Notes: generated from the letters alone by a model not told the origin. A stretch of DNA of 64,000 bases from Nocardia mikamii NBRC 108933 (GCF_001613505.1 NZ_BDCM01000026.1:1-64000), one strand, 5' to 3'; positions 41,554-50,995 are shown, numbered from the stretch's first letter. Numbers and translations: made by a program.

Positions 41554-42768
41554 TCAGCGCGGGTGCGCGCGGACGACCACCGCGGAGTTGAAACCCCATC
41601 GGCCGCGCGCGAGCACCAGCCCGGCGCCGAGGTCGGCCGAGCGTGGTTCGCCGCGGACCAGGTCGATCCGGCATCCTTCGGCGAGTTCGGTGGTGGCCAC
41701 GGTCGGCGGGATCACCGCGTCGCGCATGGCCAGCAGGCAGGTGACGATGTCGAGCGGGCCCGCACCGGAGAACAGCCGCCCGGTGAGCGGTTTGGTGGCG
41801 GTCACCGGGACCCCGCCGGGACCGAAGACGGCGTCGAGGGCGGCCGCCTCGGCACGGTCGGCCTCGGGCACGCCCGCGGCGTCGGCGAACACGACGTCGA
41901 TGTCGTCGCTGCGCAGCCCGGCATCGGCGAGTGCCAGTTCGATGGCCCGTCGCAGTCCCGGCGGGCGCGGCGAACCCGGCGGCGGATCGAAAGTCTGCGC
42001 GTATCCGGCGATTTCGCCGTAACAGTCGGGTACGCCCCGGGCCTGTGCCGCCGCCGCGTCCTCGAGCACCAGCATGGCCCCGCCCTCGCCGGGCACGTTA
42101 CCCGCCGCGTGCGCGTCGAACGGCAGATACGCGCGGGCGGGATCGGTTGCGGTACTGACGGTTCCGGCCGCGATATGGGAGACCCAGCCCCACGGGTCCA
42201 GCGCCGAATCGACGCCACCGGTGACCACCAGCGGAGTGCCGCGCCGCACGGTGCGCCGGGCGTGCCCGACCGCGTCGAGGCCACCGGCCTGATCGGCGAC
42301 CAGGGCGCTGCTCGGTCCGCGCATGCCGTGGCGGATCGAGATCTGGCCGGTGTTCACCGCGTAGAACCACGCGAACGATTCGTACACGCTGACGTGCTCG
42401 GAGCCGCGCGACCACAGTTTGTTGAATTCGCGGTGGGTGAATTCGAAACCGCCGGAAGCGTTTCCGGTGACCACGCCCATGCCGTAGTCGGTGAGCGCGG
42501 TGGTGTCGACCTTCGCGTCGTCGAGGGCCCACTGCGCGGCCACCAGTGCCATCCGGGTGGAGACGTCGGTCTGCGGCAGCAGCCGGCTCGGCAGATGCTC
42601 ACCGGCGTCGAATTCGGCCACCTGGCCGGCCAGCGTCGCGCCGAACCCGGTGGTGTCGAATCGGGTCAGCGGTGCGATCGCCCCGCGCCCCGCCAGCACC
42701 GCATCCCAGAAGCGCTCCAGGCCCAGCCCGTTGGGCGCCACCACGCCCATTCCCGTCACGACGCTCAT
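41554..42768 (-). CDS. Ketosynthase beta / chain length factor
   Basis: 404 residues from ATG 42768, overlapping KS-alpha by 4 bp. The active-site Cys is replaced by Gln160 in LVADQAGGLDAVGHA, the diagnostic feature of KS-beta. Overall thiolase-fold marks remain (VVTGMGVVAPNG, FDAHAAGNVPGEGG). It forms the heterodimer with KS-alpha, decarboxylates malonyl-ACP for priming and fixes chain length. The residues that gate chain length cannot be read without alignment. Confidence 0.96.
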   Translation of the reverse strand: MSVVTGMGVVAPNGLGLERFWDAVLAGRGAIAPLTRFDTTGFGATLAGQVAEFDAGEHLPSRLLPQTDVSTRMALVAAQWALDDAKVDTTALTDYGMGVVTGNASGGFEFTHREFNKLWSRGSEHVSVYESFAWFYAVNTGQISIRHGMRGPSSALVADQAGGLDAVGHARRTVRRGTPLVVTGGVDSALDPWGWVSHIAAGTVSTATDPARAYLPFDAHAAGNVPGEGGAMLVLEDAAAAQARGVPDCYGEIAGYAQTFDPPPGSPRPPGLRRAIELALADAGLRSDDIDVVFADAAGVPEADRAEAAALDAVFGPGGVPVTATKPLTGRLFSGAGPLDIVTCLLAMRDAVIPPTVATTELAEGCRIDLVRGEPRSADLGAGLVLARGRWGFNSAVVVRAHPR

Positions 42769-44033
42769 GCCGACACCCCCTGCGGCCGGCGCAACACCAT
42801 GGCGCTCTGGAAACCGCCGAATCCGCTGCCGACGCTCAGTACGGTGTCGATGCGGTGGTCGCGAGCGGTGAGCGGGACGTAGTCGAGATCGCATTCCGGA
42901 TCCGGCTCGTGCAGATTCGCCGTCGGCGGCACCACCTGGTGCTGCAGGGCGAGCAGACAGGCCGCGATCTCCACCGAACCGATGGCGCCCAGTGAATGAC
43001 CCACCATCGATTTGATCGAGCTCATGGGCGTGCGGTAGGCGTGCTCGCCGAGACTGCGCTTCACCGCGGCGGTTTCGTGGCGGTCGTTCTGACGGGTACC
43101 CGACCCGTGCGCGTTGACGTAGTCGACGGCGGTGGGATCGACCCGCGATTCGTCGAGGGCAACCCGGATAGCCTCGGCCATCTCGCGTCCGTCGGCCTTG
43201 AGGCCGGTCATGTGGTAGGCGTTGCAGCGGGTCGCGTAGCCGGTGATCTCGGCGTAGATGTGCGCGCCACGGCGGCGTGCGCTCTCGTACTCCTCGAGCA
43301 CGAACATCGCCGCGCCTTCGGCGAGGACGAAACCGTTGCGCGAGTTGTCGAACGGCCGCGAGGCGTGCTCGGCGTCGTCGTTGCGCGGCGTGGTCGCCTT
43401 GATCGCGTCGAAGCAGGCCACCACGATCGGCGTGATCGGGGTGTCGGCGGCGCCGGCCAGCACCACGTCGGCGGAGCCCTCGCGGATCAACTGCACCGCG
43501 TGCCCGACCGAGTCCAGTCCCGATGTGCACCCGTTGGACACCATGGCCACCGGCCCCTCGGCGCCCACACTCCATGCCACCTCGGCCGGCATCACACTCG
43601 GCACCATGTAGTCGAACATGTAGGGCGAGAGGTGTTTCTCGTCGACCACCCAGTTGCGGCCGGAGTCCGACAGCACCAGATATTCCTGTTCCAGGCTCGT
43701 CGCCGCGGCCACGGCACTGCCGAGACTGACGCCGATACGCTGCGGATCGAGCGTGTCGACGCCGAGTCCGCTGTCGGCCACCGCTTCGCGGGCACACACC
43801 ACCGCGAACTGGGCGGCACGGTCCATGCGGCGAATCTCCCTGGGCGACAACCCTTCCCGTACCGCGTCGAAATCGGCCTCGCCCGCCACCTGGGACCGGT
43901 AGGGGGAGGCGTCGAAGAAGCTGATCCGGCGGGTGGCGGTGCGCCCGTCCGACAGCAACTTCCAGAATTCGTCCTTGCCGTTGCCGCCGGGCGCACGCAC
44001 CCCGAGCCCGGTCACGACGACGCGACGGTTCAT
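42765..44033 (-). CDS. Ketosynthase alpha of a type II PKS
   Basis: 422 residues from ATG 44033, with GGAGG upstream. Active-site Cys169 in SNGCTSGLD, the His residues in NAHGSGT (near 309) and GHSLGAIG (near 345), and the FGGFQ end are all present. It condenses malonyl-ACP units into the poly-beta-ketone. First gene of the minus-strand operon KS-alpha, KS-beta, ACP, aromatase, MBL cyclase, monooxygenase, hydrolase. It is divergent from the AccDA gene; SARP repeats lie between. Confidence 0.97.
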   Translation of the reverse strand: MNRRVVVTGLGVRAPGGNGKDEFWKLLSDGRTATRRISFFDASPYRSQVAGEADFDAVREGLSPREIRRMDRAAQFAVVCAREAVADSGLGVDTLDPQRIGVSLGSAVAAATSLEQEYLVLSDSGRNWVVDEKHLSPYMFDYMVPSVMPAEVAWSVGAEGPVAMVSNGCTSGLDSVGHAVQLIREGSADVVLAGAADTPITPIVVACFDAIKATTPRNDDAEHASRPFDNSRNGFVLAEGAAMFVLEEYESARRRGAHIYAEITGYATRCNAYHMTGLKADGREMAEAIRVALDESRVDPTAVDYVNAHGSGTRQNDRHETAAVKRSLGEHAYRTPMSSIKSMVGHSLGAIGSVEIAACLLALQHQVVPPTANLHEPDPECDLDYVPLTARDHRIDTVLSVGSGFGGFQSAMVLRRPQGVSA

Positions 44034-44142
44034 AACGAACCTCCGAATGCATTGGCGTACACAGCTGTTGTCCCTTCTCGCCGAAGAGTCCCGAAAGTCC
44101 CCGAGATCACGATCAGGGTGAAGCGGGCCGCTCTAGCCCCGC

Positions 44143-44173
44143 TCGAGCACCGCGATCGAGCTGTCCTCGAGGA
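44143..44173 (+). promoter_or_regulatory. SARP heptamer repeats in the KS-alpha / AccDA divergent promoter
   Basis: TCGAGCA (44143-44149), TCGAGCT (44156-44162) and TCGAGGA (44167-44173) are spaced 13 and 11 bp. Eight bases after the last one comes GAACCT (44182-44187), in the place of a -10 for AccDA. Heptamers of the TCGAG type, 11 bp apart and 8 bp before the -10, are the known binding pattern of ActII-ORF4-type activators. The cluster SARP at 47296-48159 is the obvious ligand. Confidence 0.75.
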
Positions 44174-44245
44174 CACGGCGCGAACCTGAGCACACCGGAC
44201 GCTGCGGTCCGGCTGACCGTGGCCGATCGAGCACAGGAGAAACCC

Positions 44246-45916
44246 GTGAAGACGCCGCCAAGCTCCCCCACCGCGGACTGGGTACTGTGCCCGGGCTGCC
44301 GGATTCCGCTGTATCGCAAGCGTTTCGACCGCGACCTGGGCGTCTGCGGCGAATGTGGCCGGCACACCACCCTGTCCGCCGAGCAGCGATTGCGCCAGCT
44401 GGCCGACGAGGGCCGGTTCGAGCCGCTGTCGACCGCCGGGACCGAGGACGACCCGCTGAACTTCCACGATGTCGTGCCGTATGCCGACCGGCTCGCCGGT
44501 GCGCGGGCGCGCACCGGACTACACGACGCGGTCGTGTGCGCGACCGCTCGCATCGAGGGCGCCGCGGTCGTCATCGTCGCCATGGACTTCCGCTTCCTCG
44601 GCGGCAGCCTGGGCACCACGGTCGGCGAGATGATCACCGTGGCTGCGGAATACGCTCTGGCCGAGCGAATTCCGCTGCTTCTGGTCACCGCGTCCGGCGG
44701 CGCCCGCATGCAGGAGGGGCCGCTGTCGCTGATGCAGATGGCCAAGACCAGTGCGGCGCTCGAGCAGCTCGACCGCGCGGGCATCCTGACCGTCAGCCTG
44801 ATCACCGATCCGACCTACGGTGGTGTCGCCGCGTCGTTCGCGACGCTGACCGACGTGCTGATCGCCGAACCCGGCGCCCGGCTCGGCTTCGCCGGGCGCC
44901 GGGTCATCGAGCAGACGATCCGCCAGGAACTGCCTCCGCGGTTCCAGACCGCGGAATTCCTGCTCGAACACGGCCTCATCGATATGATCGTGCCCCGCTC
45001 TGGCCTGCGCGCGACGCTGGGTTCGCTGCTGCGCATCGCCGGGCCGGTCGACCCCACCGGCGAGCCGGGTGCGGCGGCCGAGATCGTCACCGATCCGCAT
45101 TCGCTGCCGGAGACCGAGGCGTGGGAGCAGGTCCGCCGGGCGCGAGAGATCAGCCGGCCCACCGCCTTGGACTATGTGGCTCTCGCGTTCGACGGATTCC
45201 TCGAACTGCGCGGCGACCGCATCGGCGCCGACTGTCCCGCCGTCGTCGGCGGTCCGGCCTGGCTCGGCGACCAGCCGGTGATGGTGATCGGCCAGCAGAA
45301 GGGGCACGATCCCAAGGAGCTCATGGCCCGCAACTTCGGCATGCCCACCCCGCCGGGATATCGCAAGGCCGCGCGGCTCATGCGCCTGGCCGAAAAGCTC
45401 GGGCTGCCCGTCGTCACGCTCATCGACACGCCTGGTGCCTATCCGGGAGCGACCGCCGAGGAGCAGGGGCAGGCCGTGGCCATCGCCGAGAACATCCGCC
45501 TGATGTCGGCCTTGCGCGTTCCGGTGATCAGTGTGGTGATCGGCGAGGGCGGCAGCGGCGGAGCGCTGGCGCTCGCGGTCGCCAACCGCGTGTTGATGCT
45601 GGCGGACTCGGTCTACTCGGTGATCAGTCCCGAAGGATGTGCGGCCATCGTGTGGAACGATCCGAGCGCCTCGGCCGAAGCCGCTGCGGCACTGCACATC
45701 ACCGCTCGCCAGCTGCTGCGGCTGGGCATCGTCGACGGTGTCCTGCCCGGCCACGACGGCGCCGCGGCGCCGCGCGTGGCGGCCGAGCGGCTGCACCGCG
45801 CCCTCGCCGAGACGCTGCGGGCCTTGATCGGGCGCAGCGGCGAGGAGTTGGCGGCCGAGCGGCGAGCCCGGTTCCGTCGCTTCGGGGTCCCGGTGGCTGC
45901 CCGCACGGCGGCGTGA
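44246..45916 (+). CDS. Fused AccD-AccA acetyl-CoA carboxyltransferase
   Basis: 556 residues from GTG 44246, ribosome site AGGAG six bases upstream (an earlier GTG at 44219 is less likely). Residues about 15-40 form the AccD zinc ribbon (CPGC ... CGEC). The beta half follows (TASGGARMQEG, GVAASFATL), then from about residue 295 the alpha half (IGQQKGHDPKELMARNFGM, GEGGSGGALALAV). Joined D-A carboxyltransferases feed malonyl-CoA to type II PKS in several actinomycetes. It partners AccC (next gene, 10 bases on) and the biotin carrier at 35444. Confidence 0.95.
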   Translation: MKTPPSSPTADWVLCPGCRIPLYRKRFDRDLGVCGECGRHTTLSAEQRLRQLADEGRFEPLSTAGTEDDPLNFHDVVPYADRLAGARARTGLHDAVVCATARIEGAAVVIVAMDFRFLGGSLGTTVGEMITVAAEYALAERIPLLLVTASGGARMQEGPLSLMQMAKTSAALEQLDRAGILTVSLITDPTYGGVAASFATLTDVLIAEPGARLGFAGRRVIEQTIRQELPPRFQTAEFLLEHGLIDMIVPRSGLRATLGSLLRIAGPVDPTGEPGAAAEIVTDPHSLPETEAWEQVRRAREISRPTALDYVALAFDGFLELRGDRIGADCPAVVGGPAWLGDQPVMVIGQQKGHDPKELMARNFGMPTPPGYRKAARLMRLAEKLGLPVVTLIDTPGAYPGATAEEQGQAVAIAENIRLMSALRVPVISVVIGEGGSGGALALAVANRVLMLADSVYSVISPEGCAAIVWNDPSASAEAAAALHITARQLLRLGIVDGVLPGHDGAAAPRVAAERLHRALAETLRALIGRSGEELAAERRARFRRFGVPVAARTAA

Positions 45917-45926
45917 GGGAGACGCG

Positions 45927-47285
45927 ATGTTCGACAAGATTCTGATCGCCAACCGGGGTGAGATCGCGCTGCGGGTGGCCCGCACCTGCCGCGAGCTGGG
46001 TGTGCCCACGGTAGCGGTCTATTCGGCGGCCGACCACGATTCGGCGGTCGTGGAGTTCGCCGACGAGGCCGTGCGGATCGGTCCGGCCGCGGCCAAACGC
46101 AGCTATCTCGATGCGGCCGCCATCTTGACGGCCGCGGAGATCACCGGCGCCGACGCCATCCACCCCGGCTACGGATTCCTTTCGGAGTCACCGGATTTCG
46201 CCGACGCCTGCCGGGCCGCCGGGGTCACGCTGATCGGACCGCCCGCGGATGTCATGGCCGAGCTGGGTGACAAGCAGTCCGCCCGCACGCTGATGGCCAA
46301 AGCCGGACTGCCGCTGCTTCCGGGCAGTCTCGACGCGCTCGACTTCGACGAGGCGCAGGCTCTCGCGGACCGGATCGGGTACCCGGTGATCATCAAGGCC
46401 GCCGCCGGCGGCGGCGGGCGCGGGATGGCGGTGGTGCACGACAGCGCCGATTTCGCCCGGGCCTACCGGGATACCCGGGCCACGGCCCGCATGCTCTTCG
46501 GCGACAGCCGGGTCTATGTCGAGAGGTATCTCGACCGCGCCCGGCATGTGGAGGTGCAGGTGCTGTGCGACACCTTCGGCGCGGGTGTCCATCTCGGAGA
46601 ACGGGATTGCTCGGTGCAGCGCAGGCACCAGAAGCTGGTGGAGGAGTCACCGGCACCGCGGCTACCGGACGGGCTGGCCGCGCGGATCGGCCGATCAGCG
46701 GTCGACGGAGTGCTCGCCGCCGGATACACCGGAGCCGGCACCGTCGAGTTCCTGCTCGACTCGGACGGCAACTACTACTTCATGGAAGTGAATTGCCGAA
46801 TTCAGGTCGAGCATCCGGTCACCGAAATGGTCACCGGTATCGATCTGGTCGCCGAGCAGATCAGGATCGCCGCCGGCGAACCGTTGGCATGGACGCAGGA
46901 TCGCATTCAGCCGAAGGGTGCCGCGATCGAATGCCGGATCAATGCCGAGAATCCGGCGGCCGGATTCGCGCCGACGCCCGGCAAGATTTCCGAATTCACC
47001 GCGCCCGGTGGTCCGTTCACGCGAGTCGACACGCATATCCGCGCGGGTTATTCGGTGCCGCCGAACTATGATTCGTTACTCGCGAAGGTTATCGTGTGGG
47101 CGCCCGATCGCGAGGCCGCGATCGCGCGTATGAACCGGGCGCTGGCCGAATTCCGGGTCGGGAGCGAAAGATTGTGCACCACCCGCGAATTCCTGCTGGA
47201 CGTCCTCGATCAACCGAAATTCCGGGCCGGTACCCATACGACCGCTCTGGTGGAGGAAATGTTCGAGGGTACCGCCCCGGAATGA
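45927..47285 (+). CDS. accC: Biotin carboxylase subunit of acetyl-CoA carboxylase
   Basis: 452 residues, standard length for a separate AccC. KILIANRGEIALRVARTCRE is the N-terminal signature, KAAAGGGGRGMAVV the ATP-grasp glycine loop, and EVNCRIQVEHPVTEM the catalytic region. It carboxylates biotin on the carrier protein with ATP and bicarbonate. No carrier domain is fused, unlike the usual actinobacterial acyl-CoA carboxylases, so it depends on the separate BCCP. It is co-transcribed with AccDA. Confidence 0.96.
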   Translation: MFDKILIANRGEIALRVARTCRELGVPTVAVYSAADHDSAVVEFADEAVRIGPAAAKRSYLDAAAILTAAEITGADAIHPGYGFLSESPDFADACRAAGVTLIGPPADVMAELGDKQSARTLMAKAGLPLLPGSLDALDFDEAQALADRIGYPVIIKAAAGGGGRGMAVVHDSADFARAYRDTRATARMLFGDSRVYVERYLDRARHVEVQVLCDTFGAGVHLGERDCSVQRRHQKLVEESPAPRLPDGLAARIGRSAVDGVLAAGYTGAGTVEFLLDSDGNYYFMEVNCRIQVEHPVTEMVTGIDLVAEQIRIAAGEPLAWTQDRIQPKGAAIECRINAENPAAGFAPTPGKISEFTAPGGPFTRVDTHIRAGYSVPPNYDSLLAKVIVWAPDREAAIARMNRALAEFRVGSERLCTTREFLLDVLDQPKFRAGTHTTALVEEMFEGTAPE

Positions 47286-47295
47286 GAGTGCCGGA

Positions 47296-48159
47296 TCAGG
47301 CGGGCGTGGCCGAGCGTTCCGCGCCCGCCTGCCAGCCGATCAGATACCCGGCGTGCCGGCGTTCGAGCATCAGGGTCACCGATTCGTCGGAGGCGTTGAG
47401 GATGTCGCTGTGTAATCGCCGCAATTTGACGCAGGGATCCAGGCCGAGCTCCCGCTGCAGGGAACGGGCGAATTCATGGTAGGACTCGAGGGCGCGATGG
47501 CGACGGCCGGAACGGCACAGCGCGTACATGTAGTACGCCTGCAGTCGTTCGTGCAGGGGCTGTTCCGCGGTCAGTCGCGCCAGGTCGGGGCAGACCTCCC
47601 GATGGCGGCCCAGCCGCAGCTGGGCTTCGATGCGCAGCTCGAGGTCGGTCAGTCGCACCTGTTCCAGATGCGACAACTCGGCCGACAAGGGCAGGCCGCA
47701 CTCGACGTCCAGCAGTGCCGGACCGGTCCACAGCGCTTCGGCCGCGGTGAACAGATCCACCGCGCGCAGATCGTCACCGGCGTTCAACGCGCAGCGAGCG
47801 GCATCGGTCATCGTGCGGTAGTCACGCACATCCAGTACACAATCCTGGGCGTCGAACATATAACCCTTGCTCCAGGTGCGGAGATATCTGTCCGCGATTT
47901 CTCCCTGATCGACCTCCAGATAGTGCGCCATCTTCTTTCGGATGCCCAGGACATAGGTCTGCACGACCGTTATCGCGCTGCGAGGCGGATCGTCGTTCCA
48001 CAGCTCTTCGATGAGTGTCGTGACCGGAACCACCGTCGAATGCCGAATCAACAACAATGCCAGCAATTGCCGTTGTTTCTGGGCGGTCGGTGTCGCATTG
48101 CGATTGTCGAGGGCGAGGGTCAAAGGGCCCAGAACGCGGGCATACACAGGATTCGACAC
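47296..48159 (-). CDS. SARP-family pathway-specific activator
   Basis: 287 residues from GTG 48159 with AAGGGGA upstream. Residues 1-95 form the OmpR-like winged helix (RVLGPLTLALDNRNATPTAQ, KQRQLLALLLIRH, VVQTYVLGIRKKM). Residues about 100-260 form the bacterial transcriptional activation domain (ALWTGPALLDVECG, RLTDLELRIEAQLRLGRH). No NB-ARC part, so it is a small SARP like ActII-ORF4. It probably activates the cluster from the TCGAGNN heptamers at 44143 and 34538. It is convergent with accC and ends 10 bases from it. Confidence 0.95.
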   Translation of the reverse strand: MSNPVYARVLGPLTLALDNRNATPTAQKQRQLLALLLIRHSTVVPVTTLIEELWNDDPPRSAITVVQTYVLGIRKKMAHYLEVDQGEIADRYLRTWSKGYMFDAQDCVLDVRDYRTMTDAARCALNAGDDLRAVDLFTAAEALWTGPALLDVECGLPLSAELSHLEQVRLTDLELRIEAQLRLGRHREVCPDLARLTAEQPLHERLQAYYMYALCRSGRRHRALESYHEFARSLQRELGLDPCVKLRRLHSDILNASDESVTLMLERRHAGYLIGWQAGAERSATPA

Positions 48160-49133
48160 GTAGCGTCCCCTTGTAGCATGAATTGCTGTGCGGTGAGCGT
48201 GAAATCATACGTCGCTGTAGACCGTTTCAGAGTACCGAGGGCATTGTGGCGAGACCGTAAACCTACTGTGATCATACAGTTAACGCCGTACGGCCGTCTT
48301 GTTCTCGCATATGTTTTCGCAGGTGAGGAATAATCTGGACGCTCGACTGGGTGGCGGCGCGGCGCATCGTCGGAACCGGTTGGCGCCGAGTGGAATCCGC
48401 TTCGGGCCGCACCGGCTCGCCGGTTCCGGTCGGGTTCCGGGGAGAGGTTCGGCGGCGGCCACGGCGGCATCGGCCGGATAGTCGGTGGTGCGGTCGAAGT
48501 AGTCGCCGGACCAGCGGACGGCAAGTTGCTGGAGTGCTGCCACGTTCTCCGGTTGCGGTGTGCCGCAGAACAATTCGCCCAGCGTATCGGTCGAGGCGCC
48601 TTCGGCGTCGGTGCGGCGGCACCGGGCGGAAACCGCTGGCGGCCAAGGGGTTCGCGGCGTAACCGCGATAGATGTGGGGTGCGGGAATGCCTTGTCGCGA
48701 ACTCGCCGAGGAGCCCGACTCCTGCTCGGGAGTCGCACGGGGGAGCGATATCGTCACCCTCCGGCCCGCCGGTAGCTGGGCGATCACCGACGTGGGGACA
48801 TGTGGCACGGTCCTTCCGGCGGCTACCCGCCTGCGCCCGGCGCTCGCCCCCGGACGCCGACCCTGTGATCGGCGGCTGGTCGACCGGATCCGACGGTGCC
48901 ACAAGCCGGATTCGGTCGCGAGGGCCGTATGTGGCCAGGACGTCACCGGTCCGCGCACCGCCCCGTGAGCTCGATCGAATCGCATTTCGTGCCCGTCCCC
49001 AGTGTTTCGCTGGATGATTGCCGGGTACCTGCCGACATGTAGCCGAAAATGCTGGGCTGCCAGGGGGCGACAGCCGGCCACGCCGGTGCACTCCCCGTTG
49101 AATCCCTCCCATCCGACCGAGAGGAGAGCAACC
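48160..49133. other. Nearly 1 kb without a secure gene
   Basis: Two frames have some protein-like character. On the minus strand (within 48280-48620) GELFCGTPQPENVAALQQLA and RWSGDYFDRTTDYP read like a real but damaged protein. On the plus strand 48687-48968 could encode about 93 residues (SDIVTLRPAGSWAITDVG). They overlap, so at most one is real. The region near 48160-48300 is AT-richer and probably holds the SARP promoter. Confidence 0.35.
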
Positions 49134-49931
49134 ATGACCGGACAGCTCGACACTCTGATGGACAGCACCGTGTACGACTCGCACGACGACAAGATCGGCA
49201 AGGTCAAGAACATCTACGTCAACAACGAAACCGGTTCGCCGACCTGGGCATCGGTGTCGACGGGGCTGTTCCGCCACGATTCGCTGGTCCCGCTGGTCGG
49301 GGCGCAGCACAATCCGCAGTCCGACGCGCTGCGGGTGAATGTGGACAAGGAAATGGTCAAATCCGCGCCCGCCGTCGAACAGGACGGGCACATCAGCCGG
49401 GAGGGCGAGGAAGAGCTGTTCCGCCACTATCACCTCGACCCGAACCACTCCGGCTGGGACGCCTACGGCCGAGCGGTGCGCGACGGGCAGGGGACCGCGC
49501 GCCCCGATAACGGGCGTCGCGCGACCGATCCCACCGGCGACCAGGGCCTGGTCCGTTCCGAGGAACGCTTGAACGTCGACACCCAGCGCGAGGCGGTCGG
49601 TACCGCGCGCCTGCGCAAATACGTCGTCACCGAGGATCAGACCGTGACGGTGCCCACCAGCCACGAAGAGGTCCGGGTGGAACGCGAACCGGTCACCGAC
49701 GCCGGCGCGTACGGCCAGACCTCTCTCGGCGACGAGGAGCAGGAGGTCACCCTGCACCGTGACCGGGTGACCGTGGACAAGGAGACGGTGCCGGTCGAGC
49801 GGGTGCGCCTGGCCGTCGACGACGTCGAGGAACAGCAGACCGTCGGCGACACCGTGCGCAAGGAGCGCATCGAAACCGAGGGCACCGATCCGGGACGCTA
49901 CGAGGATCGGCGTTACTCGGACGAACGCTGA
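49134..49931 (+). CDS. PRC-barrel and DUF2382 domain protein
   Basis: 265 residues from ATG 49134, with GAGAGGAGAG as ribosome site. Residues 1-75 are a PRC barrel (DSTVYDSHDDKIGKVKNIYV). The C-terminal half (about 150-255) is DUF2382, seen as repeated Val/Glu strands (LRKYVVTEDQTVTVPTSHEE, EVTLHRDRVTVDKE) ending in RIETEGTD. This pair of domains is common in actinobacterial stress-response proteins of unknown biochemical role. It is monocistronic; a terminator follows at 49946. Confidence 0.92.
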   Translation: MTGQLDTLMDSTVYDSHDDKIGKVKNIYVNNETGSPTWASVSTGLFRHDSLVPLVGAQHNPQSDALRVNVDKEMVKSAPAVEQDGHISREGEEELFRHYHLDPNHSGWDAYGRAVRDGQGTARPDNGRRATDPTGDQGLVRSEERLNVDTQREAVGTARLRKYVVTEDQTVTVPTSHEEVRVEREPVTDAGAYGQTSLGDEEQEVTLHRDRVTVDKETVPVERVRLAVDDVEEQQTVGDTVRKERIETEGTDPGRYEDRRYSDER

Positions 49932-49945
49932 CCACGATGGTGTGA

Positions 49946-49968
49946 GCCGGGCCCGAATCGGGCCCGGC
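49946..49968. terminator. Bidirectional terminator
   Basis: GCCGGGCCCG / CGGGCCCGGC, perfect 10-bp stem with loop AAT, between the convergent ends of the DUF2382 gene (49931) and the LacI gene (49970). Confidence 0.85.
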
Positions 49969-49969
49969 C

Positions 49970-50995
49970 CTATCGGGTTGAACAGCCGCAGGTTTCGCCG
50001 AGCGCCAGGTGGGTCACGATCGGTTTCGGCGGGCACGGTTGGGTCCCGTCCGAATCCAGGACTCGCGACAGAGCCAGGCGTGCGATGACGTCGATCGGCT
50101 GCCGCACGGCGGTGAGTGTGACCGCCGCGTAGGCGTCGGCGGTATCGGTGTCGTAGCCCACCACGGAGATGTCTCGGGGGACGGCCAGCCCCGCGTCGGC
50201 CAGCGCGCGCAGGGTCGCGGCGGCCTGGGCGTAGGTGCCGACGACGAGGCCGTCGGGGGCAGGATTGCCGGCCAGGTACCGACCGACGGCGTGATAGGCG
50301 CCGGCGGGGGTGAGATCGGTGGCGATTCGCCGGGCCCGATCGGCGCCGACGACGGACCGATATCCCTCGAAGCGTTGCGCGACCGTCTCGCGGTCGCCGT
50401 GTGCCACTTCGTCGGCGGTGAAGCCGCCGACGAACACGAGGTCGCGTCGGCGATGGGTGTCGGTCAGATGCCGGGTCGCCAGCGCCCCCGCCAGAACGTG
50501 ATCGGCGCCGACGACATCGGGCTCGACCTGGCCGCGGTTGTTGTGTACCCACACGATCGGAATGCGCGCCTGGCGGCACAGGTCGGCGGTGGCACGGCCG
50601 TTGGCGCCGCCCACCACGATGAGCCCCTCGATACCGGAATCGGTGAAGGCGGAGGCGAATTCGATCTCCCGCTCCGGATCGTAGCCGGTGTTGCCGATCA
50701 GGGTCAGATGGTCGCGCCGCCGCGCCTCGGCCTCGATGTGCCCGACCAGAGTGGCGAACAGCGGCATCCGCACATCCGGCACGAGCAGACCGAGATGCCG
50801 CCACCGTCGTGGCCGGCGCAATGCCCGCGCGGCCCGGTCCGGCCGATAGTTGAGCGCGTCCAACGCGGCGACCACCCGGGCGCGCGTCGACTCGGCGACC
50901 GGGCGCGGACCGTCGTTGAGCACGTAACTGACCACGGCCGTGGAGGTCCCGGCCCGCCGGGCCACATCGGCGAGAGTCGCGCGTTTGACAGTCAC
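49970..50995 (-). CDS. LacI-family transcriptional regulator
   Basis: 341 residues from GTG 50995, preferred over the ATG at 51055 because the LacI helix-turn-helix then starts at the N-terminus (KRATLADVARRAGTSTAVVS), GGAG is placed before it, and the ATG at 51055 overlaps a palindrome that looks like the operator. The hinge helix RPDRAARAL and the periplasmic-binding-like effector domain follow (GLLVPDVRMPLFATLVGHIE, VVGYDTDTADAYAAVTL). It is divergent from the arylsulfotransferase/ABC operon and probably represses it in the absence of a substrate. Confidence 0.92.
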   Translation of the reverse strand: MTVKRATLADVARRAGTSTAVVSYVLNDGPRPVAESTRARVVAALDALNYRPDRAARALRRPRRWRHLGLLVPDVRMPLFATLVGHIEAEARRRDHLTLIGNTGYDPEREIEFASAFTDSGIEGLIVVGGANGRATADLCRQARIPIVWVHNNRGQVEPDVVGADHVLAGALATRHLTDTHRRRDLVFVGGFTADEVAHGDRETVAQRFEGYRSVVGADRARRIATDLTPAGAYHAVGRYLAGNPAPDGLVVGTYAQAAATLRALADAGLAVPRDISVVGYDTDTADAYAAVTLTAVRQPIDVIARLALSRVLDSDGTQPCPPKPIVTHLALGETCGCSTR

